In this document: one piece after another, positions 19,584-28,140 of the stretch
How the letters are laid out: each line of letters opens with the position of its first letter
Position numbering within the stretch: position 1 is the stretch's first letter
Source: CAVVDT01 sp963747005
GTDB taxonomy: Bacteria > Pseudomonadota > Alphaproteobacteria > Rhizobiales > Aestuariivirgaceae
DNA: 64,000 bases
Direction of reading: 5' to 3'
NCBI GenBank assembly: GCA_963747005.1
Contig: CAVVDT010000008.1
Span: forward strand, 1 to 64,000
Translations under genes and position numbers: made by a program
Notes under the pieces: generated by a model
Database searches by the model: none
The model's input: only the letters and a program-made list of their open reading frames with translations
What the model was told of the DNA's origin: nothing

Positions 19584-19853
19584 CGCGGCTTAGTTCGATA
19601 AGGGCGGGCCGCGTTGTCGAGCTGCGTGAACGCGAATGAGGCCGTGCAGGTCGACACTATCTGCGACAGAATTGACACCACATCTAACACTGCGTCGAAC
19701 TCCACGACGGGCGAAGTCGGGAAGTTACCTTGGATTGGTGGTGTACGGGCCGCAGGATCAAACCCCGGGTCAACCCGTGGACGGCGAAGCTGACGCCGAT
19801 CGAGGTCGCCGAACTCGTCGGTTGACCCTCACTCGAGAAGGAAGGTGAACCCA
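19584..19853. other. Intergenic region after the putative defence operon
   Basis: Short open frames occur (for example a 55-codon GTG ORF from 19626), but none has a clear ribosome binding site or recognisable product. A good Shine-Dalgarno sequence (GGAAGG) lies at its right end and serves the small membrane protein at 19854. Confidence 0.35.
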
Positions 19854-20126
19854 ATGACCGATACAGCTACGGCCTTCGGACCGCCTCAACCCCCGCTCGG
19901 GAAGACCTGGCGGGTCGCGGTCACTATGATCCTGCTGGCGACCTGCATTGCCAGCATCACCTACCTCGAGGTTGCCGGCGAGCCCGGTAACGAACTGCAC
20001 CGCTCAGCCTTGTCGTGGTGCTTCACGATGATCGCCGGCATCATGGTCGGTGTGGGCGTGGGAACGATCACCAGCTATATCCCGGCGCTCCTGGGGCGCC
20101 CCACCACGACGACCACGGGGTCGTAG
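19854..20126 (+). CDS. Small two-helix membrane protein
   Basis: Protein of 90 residues starting MTDTATAFGPPQPPLGKTW at 19854, with AAGGAAGG about 9 bases upstream; an in-frame GTG at 19845 is less likely. Two hydrophobic segments are evident, VAVTMILLATCIASITYL and CFTMIAGIMVGVGVGTITSY, with a short loop containing EVAGEPGNELHRS. The protein should span the inner membrane twice. Size and topology resemble holin-like or accessory membrane proteins of phage-derived regions, but no family is recognised. It may be unrelated to the defence operon 270 bp upstream. Confidence 0.6.
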   Translation: MTDTATAFGPPQPPLGKTWRVAVTMILLATCIASITYLEVAGEPGNELHRSALSWCFTMIAGIMVGVGVGTITSYIPALLGRPTTTTTGS

Positions 20127-20267
20127 CCCCCATTCGAGACAATACGAGACAACAGATGCCTCCCCAGGCTGACTTGGCCGGGATCGATCGAAGGGTCGGT
20201 TCCGGTTCTTTTTTGCGTGCTTTCTGACTTTCCCGTCTTTCAGGTGCGCGAAAGTTGGGGCGTCTCC

Positions 20268-20598
20268 GTGACAACCCCGAACTTGTCAAGGGGTTGTCAC
20301 GGGGGTTGTCACATCCTAAGCGATTGAAATACATTTCTTTTTTCCGTTTCGTGACAAGTGACAAGTCCGTGACGCCGACAAGACTCTATACGCGCTCACC
20401 CCGCGTGCATTTTTTTTTATTTCGTTCCACCCCCCTCATTTTCCACGGGGCGGCCTTGGGCCATCTGTCTTCTCGATTACTCTTTGTACCCTTGTCACAG
20501 TTGTCACAGTTGTCACAAGGTATAGATAGTTCAAATTTTACAAAGGGTTAGGAGAAATTCGGCGTGTGACAAGTCCAAGCGGGCGGGGGAGTTGTCAC
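20268..20598. repeat. TTGTCAC iteron-like cluster
   Basis: Exact TTGTCAC (or its complement GTGACAA) occurs at 20268, 20294, 20306, 20351, 20358, 20492, 20501, 20510, 20566 and 20592. Three copies at 20492-20516 stand in tandem at 9-bp spacing (TTGTCACAG twice, then TTGTCACAA), followed by the AT-rich stretch TATAGATAGTTCAAATTTTA. Ten copies of one heptamer in 330 bp is far above chance. Iteron-type replication control or a multi-site repressor operator are the obvious options. Confidence 0.75.
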
Positions 20599-20768
20599 AA
20601 GCCCCGGAAATCGGAAAACACGTTTTCGCCGTCATTCGAGACGATGCGAGCCCATGCGAGACAAAAACCGGCCAGATAGTCGTTATTGTGACTTTTTCAA
20701 AACTGTTTTTCACCCGGGCTCAGCGCCCCCCGCGGAAGGCCGCCAGGCAGGAAGGACCCGTAGCGACC

Positions 20769-20818
20769 CCATGACGGACCATGACGGACTCGCCCGCCCA
20801 TGACGGACCATGACGACC
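20769..20818 (+). repeat. CATGACGGAC short repeats
   Basis: CATGACGGAC occurs at 20770, 20780 and 20799, with a partial fourth copy at 20809. The first two are directly adjacent. Confidence 0.7.
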
Positions 20819-21267
20819 ACACGGCAGCCGGACCACACGCCAACCCATTCCGCCACGCTGCCCGGCTGTCGTTCCGTTCCGTTGGTTTCGTTCGGTTCCG
20901 CTCTAACCGATTGCCCGCTATCCGACACGGCACAAGCCGGGCTTGCCCATGGCTGCCACGCCACGGGCTGCCATGCTGCTAGACCACGCTGCCGCCTGCT
21001 AGGCCCAGGAGGAACCCTAAGCGCGATCATGAGAGACGCGATCGAATCCCAAACGAAAACATGCCCGCACGTTGCCCATCCACATGCCCACGGACACGGC
21101 CGCCCGCCCGCCCACGGGGCTGCCTCGTTTCGTTTGATGCGTTCGCATTGTATCCGGCATATGCCAAGCATTGGGGTCACGCCATCCGGCAGTTCGATCG
21201 GCAAGGCGTTGGACTGATAGCTTGCCATTGGCGCCCACCCATTCGAGAAAACCACGGTTCGACGCGC

Positions 21268-22050
21268 TCAGTTCATGTACCAGCCGTGGCTGACCACCAG
21301 CGACTGGCCGGTGAGGGCATTGGTGGGGAATGCGGCGAACACCCACGCGACCTCGGCTATGTCCTCGATGGTGGTGAATTCCTTGTCTACCGTGCCGCCG
21401 AGCATGATCTCTTCAACCACCTGCTTTTCCGAGATGCCCAGTTCCTTGGCCTGTTCGGGGATCTGCTTTGCGACCAGCGGCGTCTTGACGAAGCCGGGGC
21501 AGATGACATTCGAGCGCACTCCGTGGGCGGCGCCTTCCTTGGAGATGACGCGCGCCAGACCCAAAAGGCCGTGCTTGGCGGTCACGTAGGCGGACTTGAG
21601 AGGCGATGCCTCCTTGGAGTGCACCGAGCCCATGAAGATGATGCTGCCCGAGCCCTTCTTGTACATGTGAGGGATGCAGGCCTTGGAGGTGAGGAAGGCG
21701 CCGTCAAGATGGATCGACAGCAGCTTCTTCCACTCCGAAAAGGGAAAGTTCTCGATCTCGTGGACGATCTGGATGCCAGCGTTGGAGACCAGCACGTCGA
21801 CGCCGCCCCAGGTGTCGACCACCTTCTGGACGCCGGCGTTGACCTGGGCTTCGTCGGTGACGTTCATCTCGATGCCGATGGCCTTGCCGGGGCCCATCTT
21901 GGTGAGCGCGTTGGCGGTGTCATTGGCATCCGACAAGCGCAGATCGGCAATGGCAACCCTGGCGCCGTCGGCGATGTAGCGACGGGCAACACCCTCGCCG
22001 ATGCCGCCAGCGGCACCGGTGATGATGCAGACTTTGTCCGTGAGATTCAT
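21268..22050 (-). CDS. bdhA: 3-hydroxybutyrate dehydrogenase (SDR family)
   Basis: Protein of 260 residues. It has the nucleotide-binding TGAAGGIGEG, the NAG motif in VSNAGIQIVHEIENFP, the catalytic serine in MGSVHSKEASPLKSAY and Tyr-x3-Lys in YVTAKHG, and ends with the LVVSHGWYMN that is typical of D-3-hydroxybutyrate dehydrogenases. It oxidises 3-hydroxybutyrate to acetoacetate with NAD in polyhydroxybutyrate and ketone-body use. It lies 45 bp downstream of a patatin-like gene on the same strand. The ribosome binding site AGGAAAG is good. Confidence 0.93.
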   Translation of the reverse strand: MNLTDKVCIITGAAGGIGEGVARRYIADGARVAIADLRLSDANDTANALTKMGPGKAIGIEMNVTDEAQVNAGVQKVVDTWGGVDVLVSNAGIQIVHEIENFPFSEWKKLLSIHLDGAFLTSKACIPHMYKKGSGSIIFMGSVHSKEASPLKSAYVTAKHGLLGLARVISKEGAAHGVRSNVICPGFVKTPLVAKQIPEQAKELGISEKQVVEEIMLGGTVDKEFTTIEDIAEVAWVFAAFPTNALTGQSLVVSHGWYMN

Positions 22051-22095
22051 GCGATCTTCCTTTCCTGCGTCTGCGGAACAGGTTGTTGCGCAATA

Positions 22096-23373
22096 TCAGT
22101 CGCTGCCATCGCGCGCATAATCGAATACCGCGAGACGCGGCTCGCCGTTTGACGAACGCATGATGACTTCTCGGTGCCGAAGTGTGCGCGTTGCGTCGTG
22201 GAAGCCGGCCTGCCAATGCTCCTCCATGGAACGGCGCGAGAAGTCGTAATCTTTCGAATGCCCCTCGTAGCTGTGGGGCCGGTAAATGAGGTGTACGAGA
22301 TTGTAGGAGTTGCGTCGGGCAATCGACTCCAGAAACTTCCCTTCGTCACTTGCGCGGAAGGCTTGTGGTACTAGGTCGAGGACATCGGCCAGCGAGCGGC
22401 GTAACTTATGCATGTCCCTGACGTAATCAGTCAAAGCACGCGTGCGGCTTGAATACTGAATTTCCTTTTGCCTGGTTGCCACTTCCATCATGTCGCGGGG
22501 AAACTGACCGCGCGCATTCCACAAATCAATCTGGAACACGAGAGCGTCGGGCAAACGTTGCGTACTCACGACCCATTTCAGCGGCGTATTGGAAACGAGA
22601 CCGCCGTCCCAGTAATGCTCACCTTCTATCTCGACGGCCGGAAACCCCGGGGGCAGCGCACCACTTGCCATAATGTGCTCGGGTCCGATGGTTGACGATG
22701 CGCTGTCGAAGTAAACGAGATTGCCGCTTCGGACATTGACGGCACCGACGCTGAGGCGACAGCCGCCATCGGGCGCATTCACCCGATCGAAGTCGATAAG
22801 GCGCTCAAGGGTGTCGCGCATTGGCCGGGTGTCGTAGTAGCTGGTAGCCTCAATGAGCCCCGGTGCGCGAAGCCAGGGATTTGCGAGTCGCGGTGTGAAA
22901 AAGCCTGATGCTCCGGCAGTGAGCGCGACAGCCGCGCTCATTTGATTGGCAATCGTAAGGGCTGCCTCACCCCGGCCGAGCAGCGCTGCAACGTCGCTGT
23001 TCAGCCCAAGCGGCGACGCCGTAATGATCTCCCAGAATTCCCGCAGCTTGTCGACGCGCTTGTCGATGGGATTGCCTGCAATGATTGCGGCATTGACCGC
23101 TCCGATCGACACGCCGACGACCCGATCGGGATGAAGTCCGGCCTCGGCCAGGGCTTGATAAACACCCGCCTGATAGGCACCCAGCGCGCCACCACCTTGC
23201 AGCAGCAACGCCACACAATCGAATTCCAATCTGGCGCGCAGATCTTGAATGTGTCCCTTTCTATCTGGCGTACCGAGGAGCGCCAGATTGGAGGCTTCCG
23301 ACCCGATTTCCGGTTTGCTGCTCAGCACAGCAGAGGCCGGTGGTGGCGGCGCCAATTTCCCTCTTCCATTCAT
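22096..23373 (-). CDS. Patatin-like phospholipase with DUF3734
   Basis: Protein of 425 residues. The oxyanion motif LLLQGGGALGAYQAGV, the nucleophile elbow GVSIGA and the DGG of the Ser-Asp dyad (YWDGGLVSNTPL) are all present. The C-terminal 100 residues match DUF3734 (KEIQYSSRTRALTDYVRDMH, YNLVHLIYRPHSYEGHSKDY). This family is often found beside bdhA in alphaproteobacteria, and a role in hydrolysing acyl esters or polyhydroxybutyrate is suspected there. It is first in the patatin-bdhA operon. Confidence 0.92.
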   Translation of the reverse strand: MNGRGKLAPPPPASAVLSSKPEIGSEASNLALLGTPDRKGHIQDLRARLEFDCVALLLQGGGALGAYQAGVYQALAEAGLHPDRVVGVSIGAVNAAIIAGNPIDKRVDKLREFWEIITASPLGLNSDVAALLGRGEAALTIANQMSAAVALTAGASGFFTPRLANPWLRAPGLIEATSYYDTRPMRDTLERLIDFDRVNAPDGGCRLSVGAVNVRSGNLVYFDSASSTIGPEHIMASGALPPGFPAVEIEGEHYWDGGLVSNTPLKWVVSTQRLPDALVFQIDLWNARGQFPRDMMEVATRQKEIQYSSRTRALTDYVRDMHKLRRSLADVLDLVPQAFRASDEGKFLESIARRNSYNLVHLIYRPHSYEGHSKDYDFSRRSMEEHWQAGFHDATRTLRHREVIMRSSNGEPRLAVFDYARDGSD

Positions 23374-23510
23374 CGCGCATCGGTCCCTTCACCGTCGGGT
23401 CAGCTCTTGGCAATCACAGAAGAAGCAGCGCTCCTCTCCATGACTCGCCCGCTCAAATCGACGTGGTCGGTGGCGAATGTAGCGGGCGCGACAAGGCCTG
23501 GTTTGGCGAT

Positions 23511-23699
23511 CTACTGCACTTCGTTCTCGATCCGACCAGAGACACTGAGATTGACGGCCGGGTGCTCGTGCAGGACGACATTGATGATCTTCGGGTCGGA
23601 ACCGATCGCCTCGTGAGTCACGTCGACGATCTCGCGGATCAACTGGCGCCTGCGCGCTCCGGACAGACCCGTGGCAATGTGGCATTCGATTAAGGGCAT
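23511..23699 (-). CDS. 4-oxalocrotonate tautomerase family protein
   Basis: Protein of 62 residues beginning MPLIECHIATGLSGARRRQL. Proline directly after the initiator Met is the catalytic base of 4-OT enzymes, exposed after Met removal. IREIVDVTHEAIGSDPKIINVVLHE is the usual second half. The start at 23699 follows AGGAGA by 7 bases; the longer open frame to 24179 is not coding. It lies 23 bp behind a second tautomerase-like gene, and both are headed by the 24037 dyad motif. Substrate unknown. Confidence 0.9.
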   Translation of the reverse strand: MPLIECHIATGLSGARRRQLIREIVDVTHEAIGSDPKIINVVLHEHPAVNLSVSGRIENEVQ

Positions 23700-23722
23700 C
23701 GGGATTTCTCCTGTGAGTGGGA

Positions 23723-23953
23723 TTATTTCAAACGCGCAATGAGATCCTTGTCGCCGGCTGCGTTTTCGATGAACTCGGGCAAATGTTCGCCGTGCTCGAC
23801 GAAATTGATCCCGCGGCCTTCGCGGATGACAAAGAAAATGTTGTCGTGCGACTCGCCGGTCGCCCCGCTCACGATGCGAAGCAGCCCGGCCGCCAATTGG
23901 CGCTTCTGCTGGTCGGTCCGGCCAAAGCGCATGTCGCAAGAAATGAGTGACAT
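23723..23953 (-). CDS. Tautomerase family protein lacking the N-terminal proline
   Basis: Protein of 76 residues. The sequence MSLISCDMRFGRTDQQKRQL and the segment GATGESHDNIFFVIREGRGINF resemble the tautomerase fold (4-OT/Tautomerase_3 type). The residue after Met is serine rather than the catalytic proline. The start at 23953 follows AGGAGAGCG and no better start is seen. It is the first gene of the tautomerase pair, 84 bp downstream of the shared dyad motif. It may be a catalytically altered partner or have a different activity. Confidence 0.82.
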   Translation of the reverse strand: MSLISCDMRFGRTDQQKRQLAAGLLRIVSGATGESHDNIFFVIREGRGINFVEHGEHLPEFIENAAGDKDLIARLK

Positions 23954-24036
23954 CGACGCTCTCCTTTTCGATGGTTGTCGGTTTGGCATTCGAGGAATGC
24001 TGCTGCCAAAGGTGCTGCCAAGCCGACGGCAAATCC

Positions 24037-24064
24037 ATTGGACGATGGTGTCGCCAATACCTTG
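24037..24064 (-). promoter_or_regulatory. Copy A of the shared 28-bp dyad motif (tautomerase unit)
   Basis: Plus strand begins ATTGGACGATGG and continues TGTCGCCAATACCTTG. It stands 84 bp upstream of the tautomerase-like start at 23953. The core is almost identical over 22 bp to copy B2 at 25783. Confidence 0.7.
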
Positions 24065-24201
24065 ATATTGCTTTCGAGGCATTCCGCGGCGTTGGCGCCA
24101 ACTGCTTCAGGGTCGGCCAAGCCGAAGATCCGGATGGCCGTCGCGTTGCGACAATGAATAGGCACGTCACAAGGGGCATTCTTGCTTCGAGCCGAAGCCA
24201 G

Positions 24202-25629
24202 CTACTGAATTCCAGGGTGGTGGGTCGGAAAGGTAGCGCTGGGTCGAACCTTTGCCAGCAGGCCCGTCAGGTCGGAGATTGGCCGGTCGTCCAGTGTCAG
24301 TACCGTCTCGATGATCTGGTCCCGCAGAGCCTCATCCGCATAGGCTTCACTGAGCCAGTGAAACTTTTCCACGACGCGGTCCCATGACATTGGGTTGGCC
24401 AGGCCGCCCTCATAGCCGAGATGCTCTGCCTCGAAGACGCGGCCATCCTTTGTGTGGACGGTGATACGGACGCTAAGCACATCTGGGAAGCGCGCCGTGA
24501 GACGATCGTCCGGGCGAACCTCGACGCGAGCTATCATCGCCTGTGCATCGGGCGCCTGGACGCGGGCCGTCTCCAGCTGGGCCGGACCGACCTGCCCGTC
24601 CAGCAAGGCCGCCGAGATGAGATATTTGAGATTGTAATCGCCCTGCTCCTTGGTCTGCGGGTGGTCCTTGGAGCCGTAGCTCCCACCGCCGGCCAAATCG
24701 AACCCCGCCTGGAAGATATCACAGCGCACATGCTCGACATCAGCCGCCACGAGATTATGGCGGTGCCGCAGATCCATCGTCGCTTCCAGGACCGGCTGCC
24801 CATGAATGAGCGAGCAATATTTCTTGAGAACAGTCTGCTTGACGAACTCGAGCGACGGATCGTCCCACTCCGCCTTAATCGGTTGAGCGAACATCTTCTC
24901 CAATCCATTAGGGCCCTCTAACAGACCGCTCGGGCCGGTGAACCCGCGCTTCGCCAGCGAGGCGGCATAAATCGCGCGCATTGCCGTGATTCCGGGCGAA
25001 AAGCCCTTCCATTGCGAGACCGGCTCGACATGCAGGCAGGCGAGCGAGACATTGTCCGCCGCTGCGATTGCCACGGCGTGAGCAATCTCGCTTGGCGAAA
25101 GCTGGAAGAGCTTCCCGGCGGCGGCCGCCGCGGACATCGCGAGTTGCAGCGCGTGGTTGAAGCCTTTCGCCATCACGGGGACGGCGGCGGTAAACCTGCA
25201 CTGGATCTCGTAGGCGACGGCCAGTGCGAGCATGAACTGCTCGCCAGACGCCCCGACATGCTCGGCGGCGGCGAGGACCGCCCCGAAATTGTCGCTCGGA
25301 TGGCAAAGCCCGCCTGTCGCCATGTAGCTGTCGAGGAGATCGACGTATCGCACGAGGCCCGAATTGAACAGCGCCGCCTGGTCCGGCGAGGTCTTGCCAC
25401 CTCCGAGCAACGTGCATCGGCCCACGGCGCGGTATTCCTGAAACTGGTCGCGCAGCGCCGCGAATGGGCGCCCCGGCAAGGCCGCGATCGCACAGGCAAG
25501 GCTATCCAGGATATTGCGTTTGAACAGCCGGCGGAGATCCGGCGTCAGATGCTCCGGGCGAGCCGTGTCGGCAAACGCTGCGATGCGCTCGACTGCCGGG
25601 GGCGCCTTCAATGCATGCTGGTTTGACAT
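24202..25629 (-). CDS. MmgE/PrpD family protein
   Basis: Protein of 475 residues, the family norm. Family features are the opening AVERIAAFADTARPEHLTPD with ILDSLACAIAALPG, the GQPVLEATMDLR segment, and the C-terminal MSWDRVVEKFHWLSEAY part. PrpD-type enzymes dehydrate 2-methylcitrate in propionate use; other members act on related hydroxy-acids or cis-aconitate. The start is set at 25629 (MSNQHALKAPP) rather than the longer open frame to 25899, which would run through the dyad motifs. It is divergent from mmsA, and each has its own motif copy. Propionyl-CoA and methylmalonate semialdehyde chemistry makes the pairing sensible. Confidence 0.88.
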   Translation of the reverse strand: MSNQHALKAPPAVERIAAFADTARPEHLTPDLRRLFKRNILDSLACAIAALPGRPFAALRDQFQEYRAVGRCTLLGGGKTSPDQAALFNSGLVRYVDLLDSYMATGGLCHPSDNFGAVLAAAEHVGASGEQFMLALAVAYEIQCRFTAAVPVMAKGFNHALQLAMSAAAAAGKLFQLSPSEIAHAVAIAAADNVSLACLHVEPVSQWKGFSPGITAMRAIYAASLAKRGFTGPSGLLEGPNGLEKMFAQPIKAEWDDPSLEFVKQTVLKKYCSLIHGQPVLEATMDLRHRHNLVAADVEHVRCDIFQAGFDLAGGGSYGSKDHPQTKEQGDYNLKYLISAALLDGQVGPAQLETARVQAPDAQAMIARVEVRPDDRLTARFPDVLSVRITVHTKDGRVFEAEHLGYEGGLANPMSWDRVVEKFHWLSEAYADEALRDQIIETVLTLDDRPISDLTGLLAKVRPSATFPTHHPGIQ

Positions 25630-25758
25630 TTGGGTTGGCCCTTTCGCACAGATTTCGTCGAGACGCGAAGAAGCGGTGGAACTGTCCGCAGCGGCCATGC
25701 ATGAGCCGTGCGCTTCGCCCGTAAGCCCCAAGCCTGTGCCCGGTTGCGCCGCAGATCG

Positions 25759-25786
25759 ATTGCACCTTGGTGTCGTCGCTACCTTG
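25759..25786 (-). promoter_or_regulatory. Copy B1 of the shared dyad motif (PrpD-like gene)
   Basis: Plus strand ATTGCACCTTGG then TGTCGTCGCTACCTTG. It faces the PrpD-like gene, 130 bp from its start, and touches copy B2, so the divergent promoter region holds one copy per gene. Confidence 0.7.
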
Positions 25787-25810
25787 GTATTGGCGACACC
25801 ATCGTCCGAT
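25783..25810 (+). promoter_or_regulatory. Copy B2 of the shared dyad motif (mmsA)
   Basis: Minus strand ATCGGACGATGG then TGTCGCCAATACCAAG. It stands 134 bp before the mmsA start in the same relative orientation as the other copies. Confidence 0.7.
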
Positions 25811-25943
25811 ATCGGTGCTTGGTGCGTGGCTTTATGTGTGACGCTGATGGTGAGCGTTCGGTTGCAGACAAGGGTCCACCTGACCCGCTGCAGCGGCACT
25901 GATCCCGCATTTCGTCCGATGCCTGAAAAAGGAGTTCAAAGTC

Positions 25944-27443
25944 ATGCCCCATGCAATTCCCCATTTCATTGCCGGCGCGCGCCGTTTCGGTAATGGCGGC
26001 AATACCGCGCCGGTTTTCAATCCTGCAACCGGCGAGGAAACCGGTTCGCTGAGCCTGGCGGCCGATGCCGAAGTCGAAGTAGCGGTCGCCGCGGCAATGC
26101 AGGCTTTTCCAGCCTGGGCGGAAACGACACCCCTGCGGCGGGCGCGTATTCTCAATCGGTTCCTCCGCATAATGGAGGAAAGGATCGAAGAACTCGCGGC
26201 GGTCGTCACGTCCGAACATGGCAAGACGCTGGCCGATGCCAAAGGCGAAATCGGGCGAGGCATGGAAGTCGTGGAGTTCGCGACCGGCGCTCCCCAGTTG
26301 CTGAAGGGCGAGATCACTGAAAACGTCTCCAACCACATCGACAGCTATTCGCTGCGTCAACCATTGGGAGTCGTGGCAGGCATCACTCCCTTCAATTTCC
26401 CCGCCATGGTGCCATTGTGGATGTCTCCCGTCGCTTTGGCGTGCGGCAATTGCTTCATCTTGAAGCCGTCCGAGCGCGACCCTTCCGCGTCGCTGCTGCT
26501 TGCAGAGTGGCTGAAGGAAGCCGGTCTTCCCGATGGGGTCTTCAACGTGGTGCATGGTGGCAAGGACGCGGTGGACGCCATCCTGAACCACCCCGACATC
26601 AAGGCAGTGAGCTTCGTCGGATCGACGCCGGTCGCTCGCTACATCTATGAAACGTCTGCCCGCAACGGGAAACGCTGCCAGGCGCTGGGCGGCGCCAAGA
26701 ACCACGCTATCATCATGCCTGATGCGGACCTCGATCGGGCGGTCGACGGACTCATCGGCGCGGCTTACGGTTCGGCAGGCGAGCGTTGCATGTCGATTTC
26801 CGTCGCTGTCCCGGTCGGAGAAAAGACCGCGGACGCCTTGATGGCCAAGCTCGCGCCGCGGGTACGCGCGCTCAAGATCGGACCTGGGACTGATCCCGAT
26901 GCCGATATGGGGCCGCTTGTAACCAAGCAACATCTGGCGAAGGTGCGCGGTTACATCGACGCGGGCGTCGCCGAGGGTGCGACGCTGGTTGTCGACGGAC
27001 GTGACTTCCGCCGCCAAGGCTACGAGAACGGCTACTTCATCGGCGGCACGTTGTTCGACAACGTCACGACGAACATGAAGATCTATCAAGAAGAGATTTT
27101 TGGGCCGGTGCTCTCGGTCGTGCGCGCAGATTCCTTCAATTCCGCGCTCGCGATCACCAACGAACATCCCCTCGGCAATGGCACCGCGATCTTCACGCGC
27201 GACGGAGACGCGGCCCGGGAATTCTCCAGCCGCGTCCAGGTCGGCCTGATAGGCGTCAACGTCGCCATCCCGGTGCCGATGGCGTTCCACTCGTTCGGCG
27301 GCTGGAAATCGTCGCTTTTCGGCGACCACCACATGCACGGGCCAGAAGGCGTCCGCTTCTACACCAGGATGAAGACCATCACGAGCCGTTGGCCTACCGG
27401 CATACGCGCGGGCGCAGAGTTCGCGTTTCCGAGCATCGGCTGA
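25944..27443 (+). CDS. mmsA: CoA-acylating methylmalonate-semialdehyde dehydrogenase
   Basis: Protein of 499 residues, full length for MmsA. GITPFNFPAMVPLWMSPVA and the active-site segment GSAGERCMSISVAV with the catalytic cysteine at position 282 are diagnostic, as is the ending MAFHSFGGWKSSLFGDHHMH. It oxidises methylmalonate semialdehyde to propionyl-CoA (and malonate semialdehyde to acetyl-CoA) in valine, inositol and beta-alanine catabolism. AAAGGAG lies 14-20 bases upstream of the start. It is divergent from a PrpD-like gene. A 3' fragment of a second mmsA lies at 63.5-63.75 kb. Confidence 0.95.
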   Translation: MPHAIPHFIAGARRFGNGGNTAPVFNPATGEETGSLSLAADAEVEVAVAAAMQAFPAWAETTPLRRARILNRFLRIMEERIEELAAVVTSEHGKTLADAKGEIGRGMEVVEFATGAPQLLKGEITENVSNHIDSYSLRQPLGVVAGITPFNFPAMVPLWMSPVALACGNCFILKPSERDPSASLLLAEWLKEAGLPDGVFNVVHGGKDAVDAILNHPDIKAVSFVGSTPVARYIYETSARNGKRCQALGGAKNHAIIMPDADLDRAVDGLIGAAYGSAGERCMSISVAVPVGEKTADALMAKLAPRVRALKIGPGTDPDADMGPLVTKQHLAKVRGYIDAGVAEGATLVVDGRDFRRQGYENGYFIGGTLFDNVTTNMKIYQEEIFGPVLSVVRADSFNSALAITNEHPLGNGTAIFTRDGDAAREFSSRVQVGLIGVNVAIPVPMAFHSFGGWKSSLFGDHHMHGPEGVRFYTRMKTITSRWPTGIRAGAEFAFPSIG

Positions 27444-27564
27444 CGCAAATTCGGGAGCGCAAAAGCACCAGACCAGGCGAGGCAGCCCGACCGCCCTTGC
27501 GATTTTTGCAGATGCGGCGCGGCCACCTGCAGAACTTTCTCCTCGTTTGCTTGCAGGGTATCAA

Positions 27565-28140
27565 ATGACCGATGCGCTCCCGGATATAATGGCCAGAGGC
27601 TTGGCGGTGGCTTTCTGCGGGATCAATCCCGCAACGTCGGCAGCCACGGCAGGGCATCATTTTGTCGCGAGGAGCAATCGCTTCTGGCGCGTCATCTATC
27701 TGGCCGGCTTCACGCCAAGGCAAATCCGTCCTGAAAACGATCTTGCAATCCTGCAGTTTCGATGCGGCCTGACAACGGTGGTTCAGCGGCCGACAGCGCG
27801 GGCAGACCAGCTATCGACACGCGAATTCCTCGCCGCCGCCGAACAATTCGAACACAAGATCACGCATTATGCACCATGCTTCGTCGCCTTTCTCGGCAAG
27901 GCGGCCTATTCGGCGCTATCGGGCCGGCGAGAGATCGTCTGGGGCGCCCAGCCGACGACCCTCGGTGGCGCTGCGGTATGGGTGCTGCCCAATCCCAGCG
28001 GGCGAAACCGGGTGTTCAGCCTCGATCAGCTGGTCAGCGCCTACAGTCAACTCTATCGAGCGGTGGAGCTGGGCCTAACGGCGGATGAGATCTCTGCCCT
28101 CGAGACGCCATACGTCGAGCATAAGGAAAGACGATCATGA
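27565..28140 (+). CDS. mug: G/U mismatch-specific DNA glycosylase
   Basis: Protein of 191 residues. Motif GINPATSAATAGHHFV followed by SNRFWRVIYLAGF and the late LPNPSGRNR are the hallmarks of MUG/TDG glycosylases, which remove uracil or etheno-bases opposite guanine. In MUG the GINP asparagine positions the catalytic water, and NPSGRN enters the minor groove. The start at 27565 (MTDALPDIMARGL) is chosen over a TTG at 27547. The stop overlaps the next gene in ATGA. Confidence 0.9.
   Translation: MTDALPDIMARGLAVAFCGINPATSAATAGHHFVARSNRFWRVIYLAGFTPRQIRPENDLAILQFRCGLTTVVQRPTARADQLSTREFLAAAEQFEHKITHYAPCFVAFLGKAAYSALSGRREIVWGAQPTTLGGAAVWVLPNPSGRNRVFSLDQLVSAYSQLYRAVELGLTADEISALETPYVEHKERRS

Larger units (their letters stand above)
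20127..21267. other. Gene-free 1.1-kb region rich in short repeats
   Basis: No convincing gene on either strand. It holds a dense set of TTGTCAC/GTGACAA heptamers (20268-20598), an AT-rich patch after three of them (20520-20550), two copies of a CATTCGAGACnATnCGAG element (20131 and 20633), CATGACGGAC repeats (20770-20818), and low-complexity stretches such as GTTCCGTTCCGTTGGTTTCG near 20870. The texture is unlike the flanking genes and resembles plasmid or phage control DNA. Confidence 0.6.

Noticed and set aside
19626..19793. 55-codon GTG ORF after the defence operon
   Set aside because: No ribosome site, two alternative frames are equally open, and no recognisable product.
20268..20598. 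CRISPR array
   Set aside because: The repeated unit is only 7-9 bp in both orientations with irregular spacing, unlike 24-37 bp repeats with unique spacers.
24037..24064. Sigma-54 promoter (TTGGCAC-N5-TTGC) as explanation of the motif
   Set aside because: TTGGC and TTGCAC parts are present but on the wrong strands and spacing relative to the genes, and the symmetry fits an operator better.
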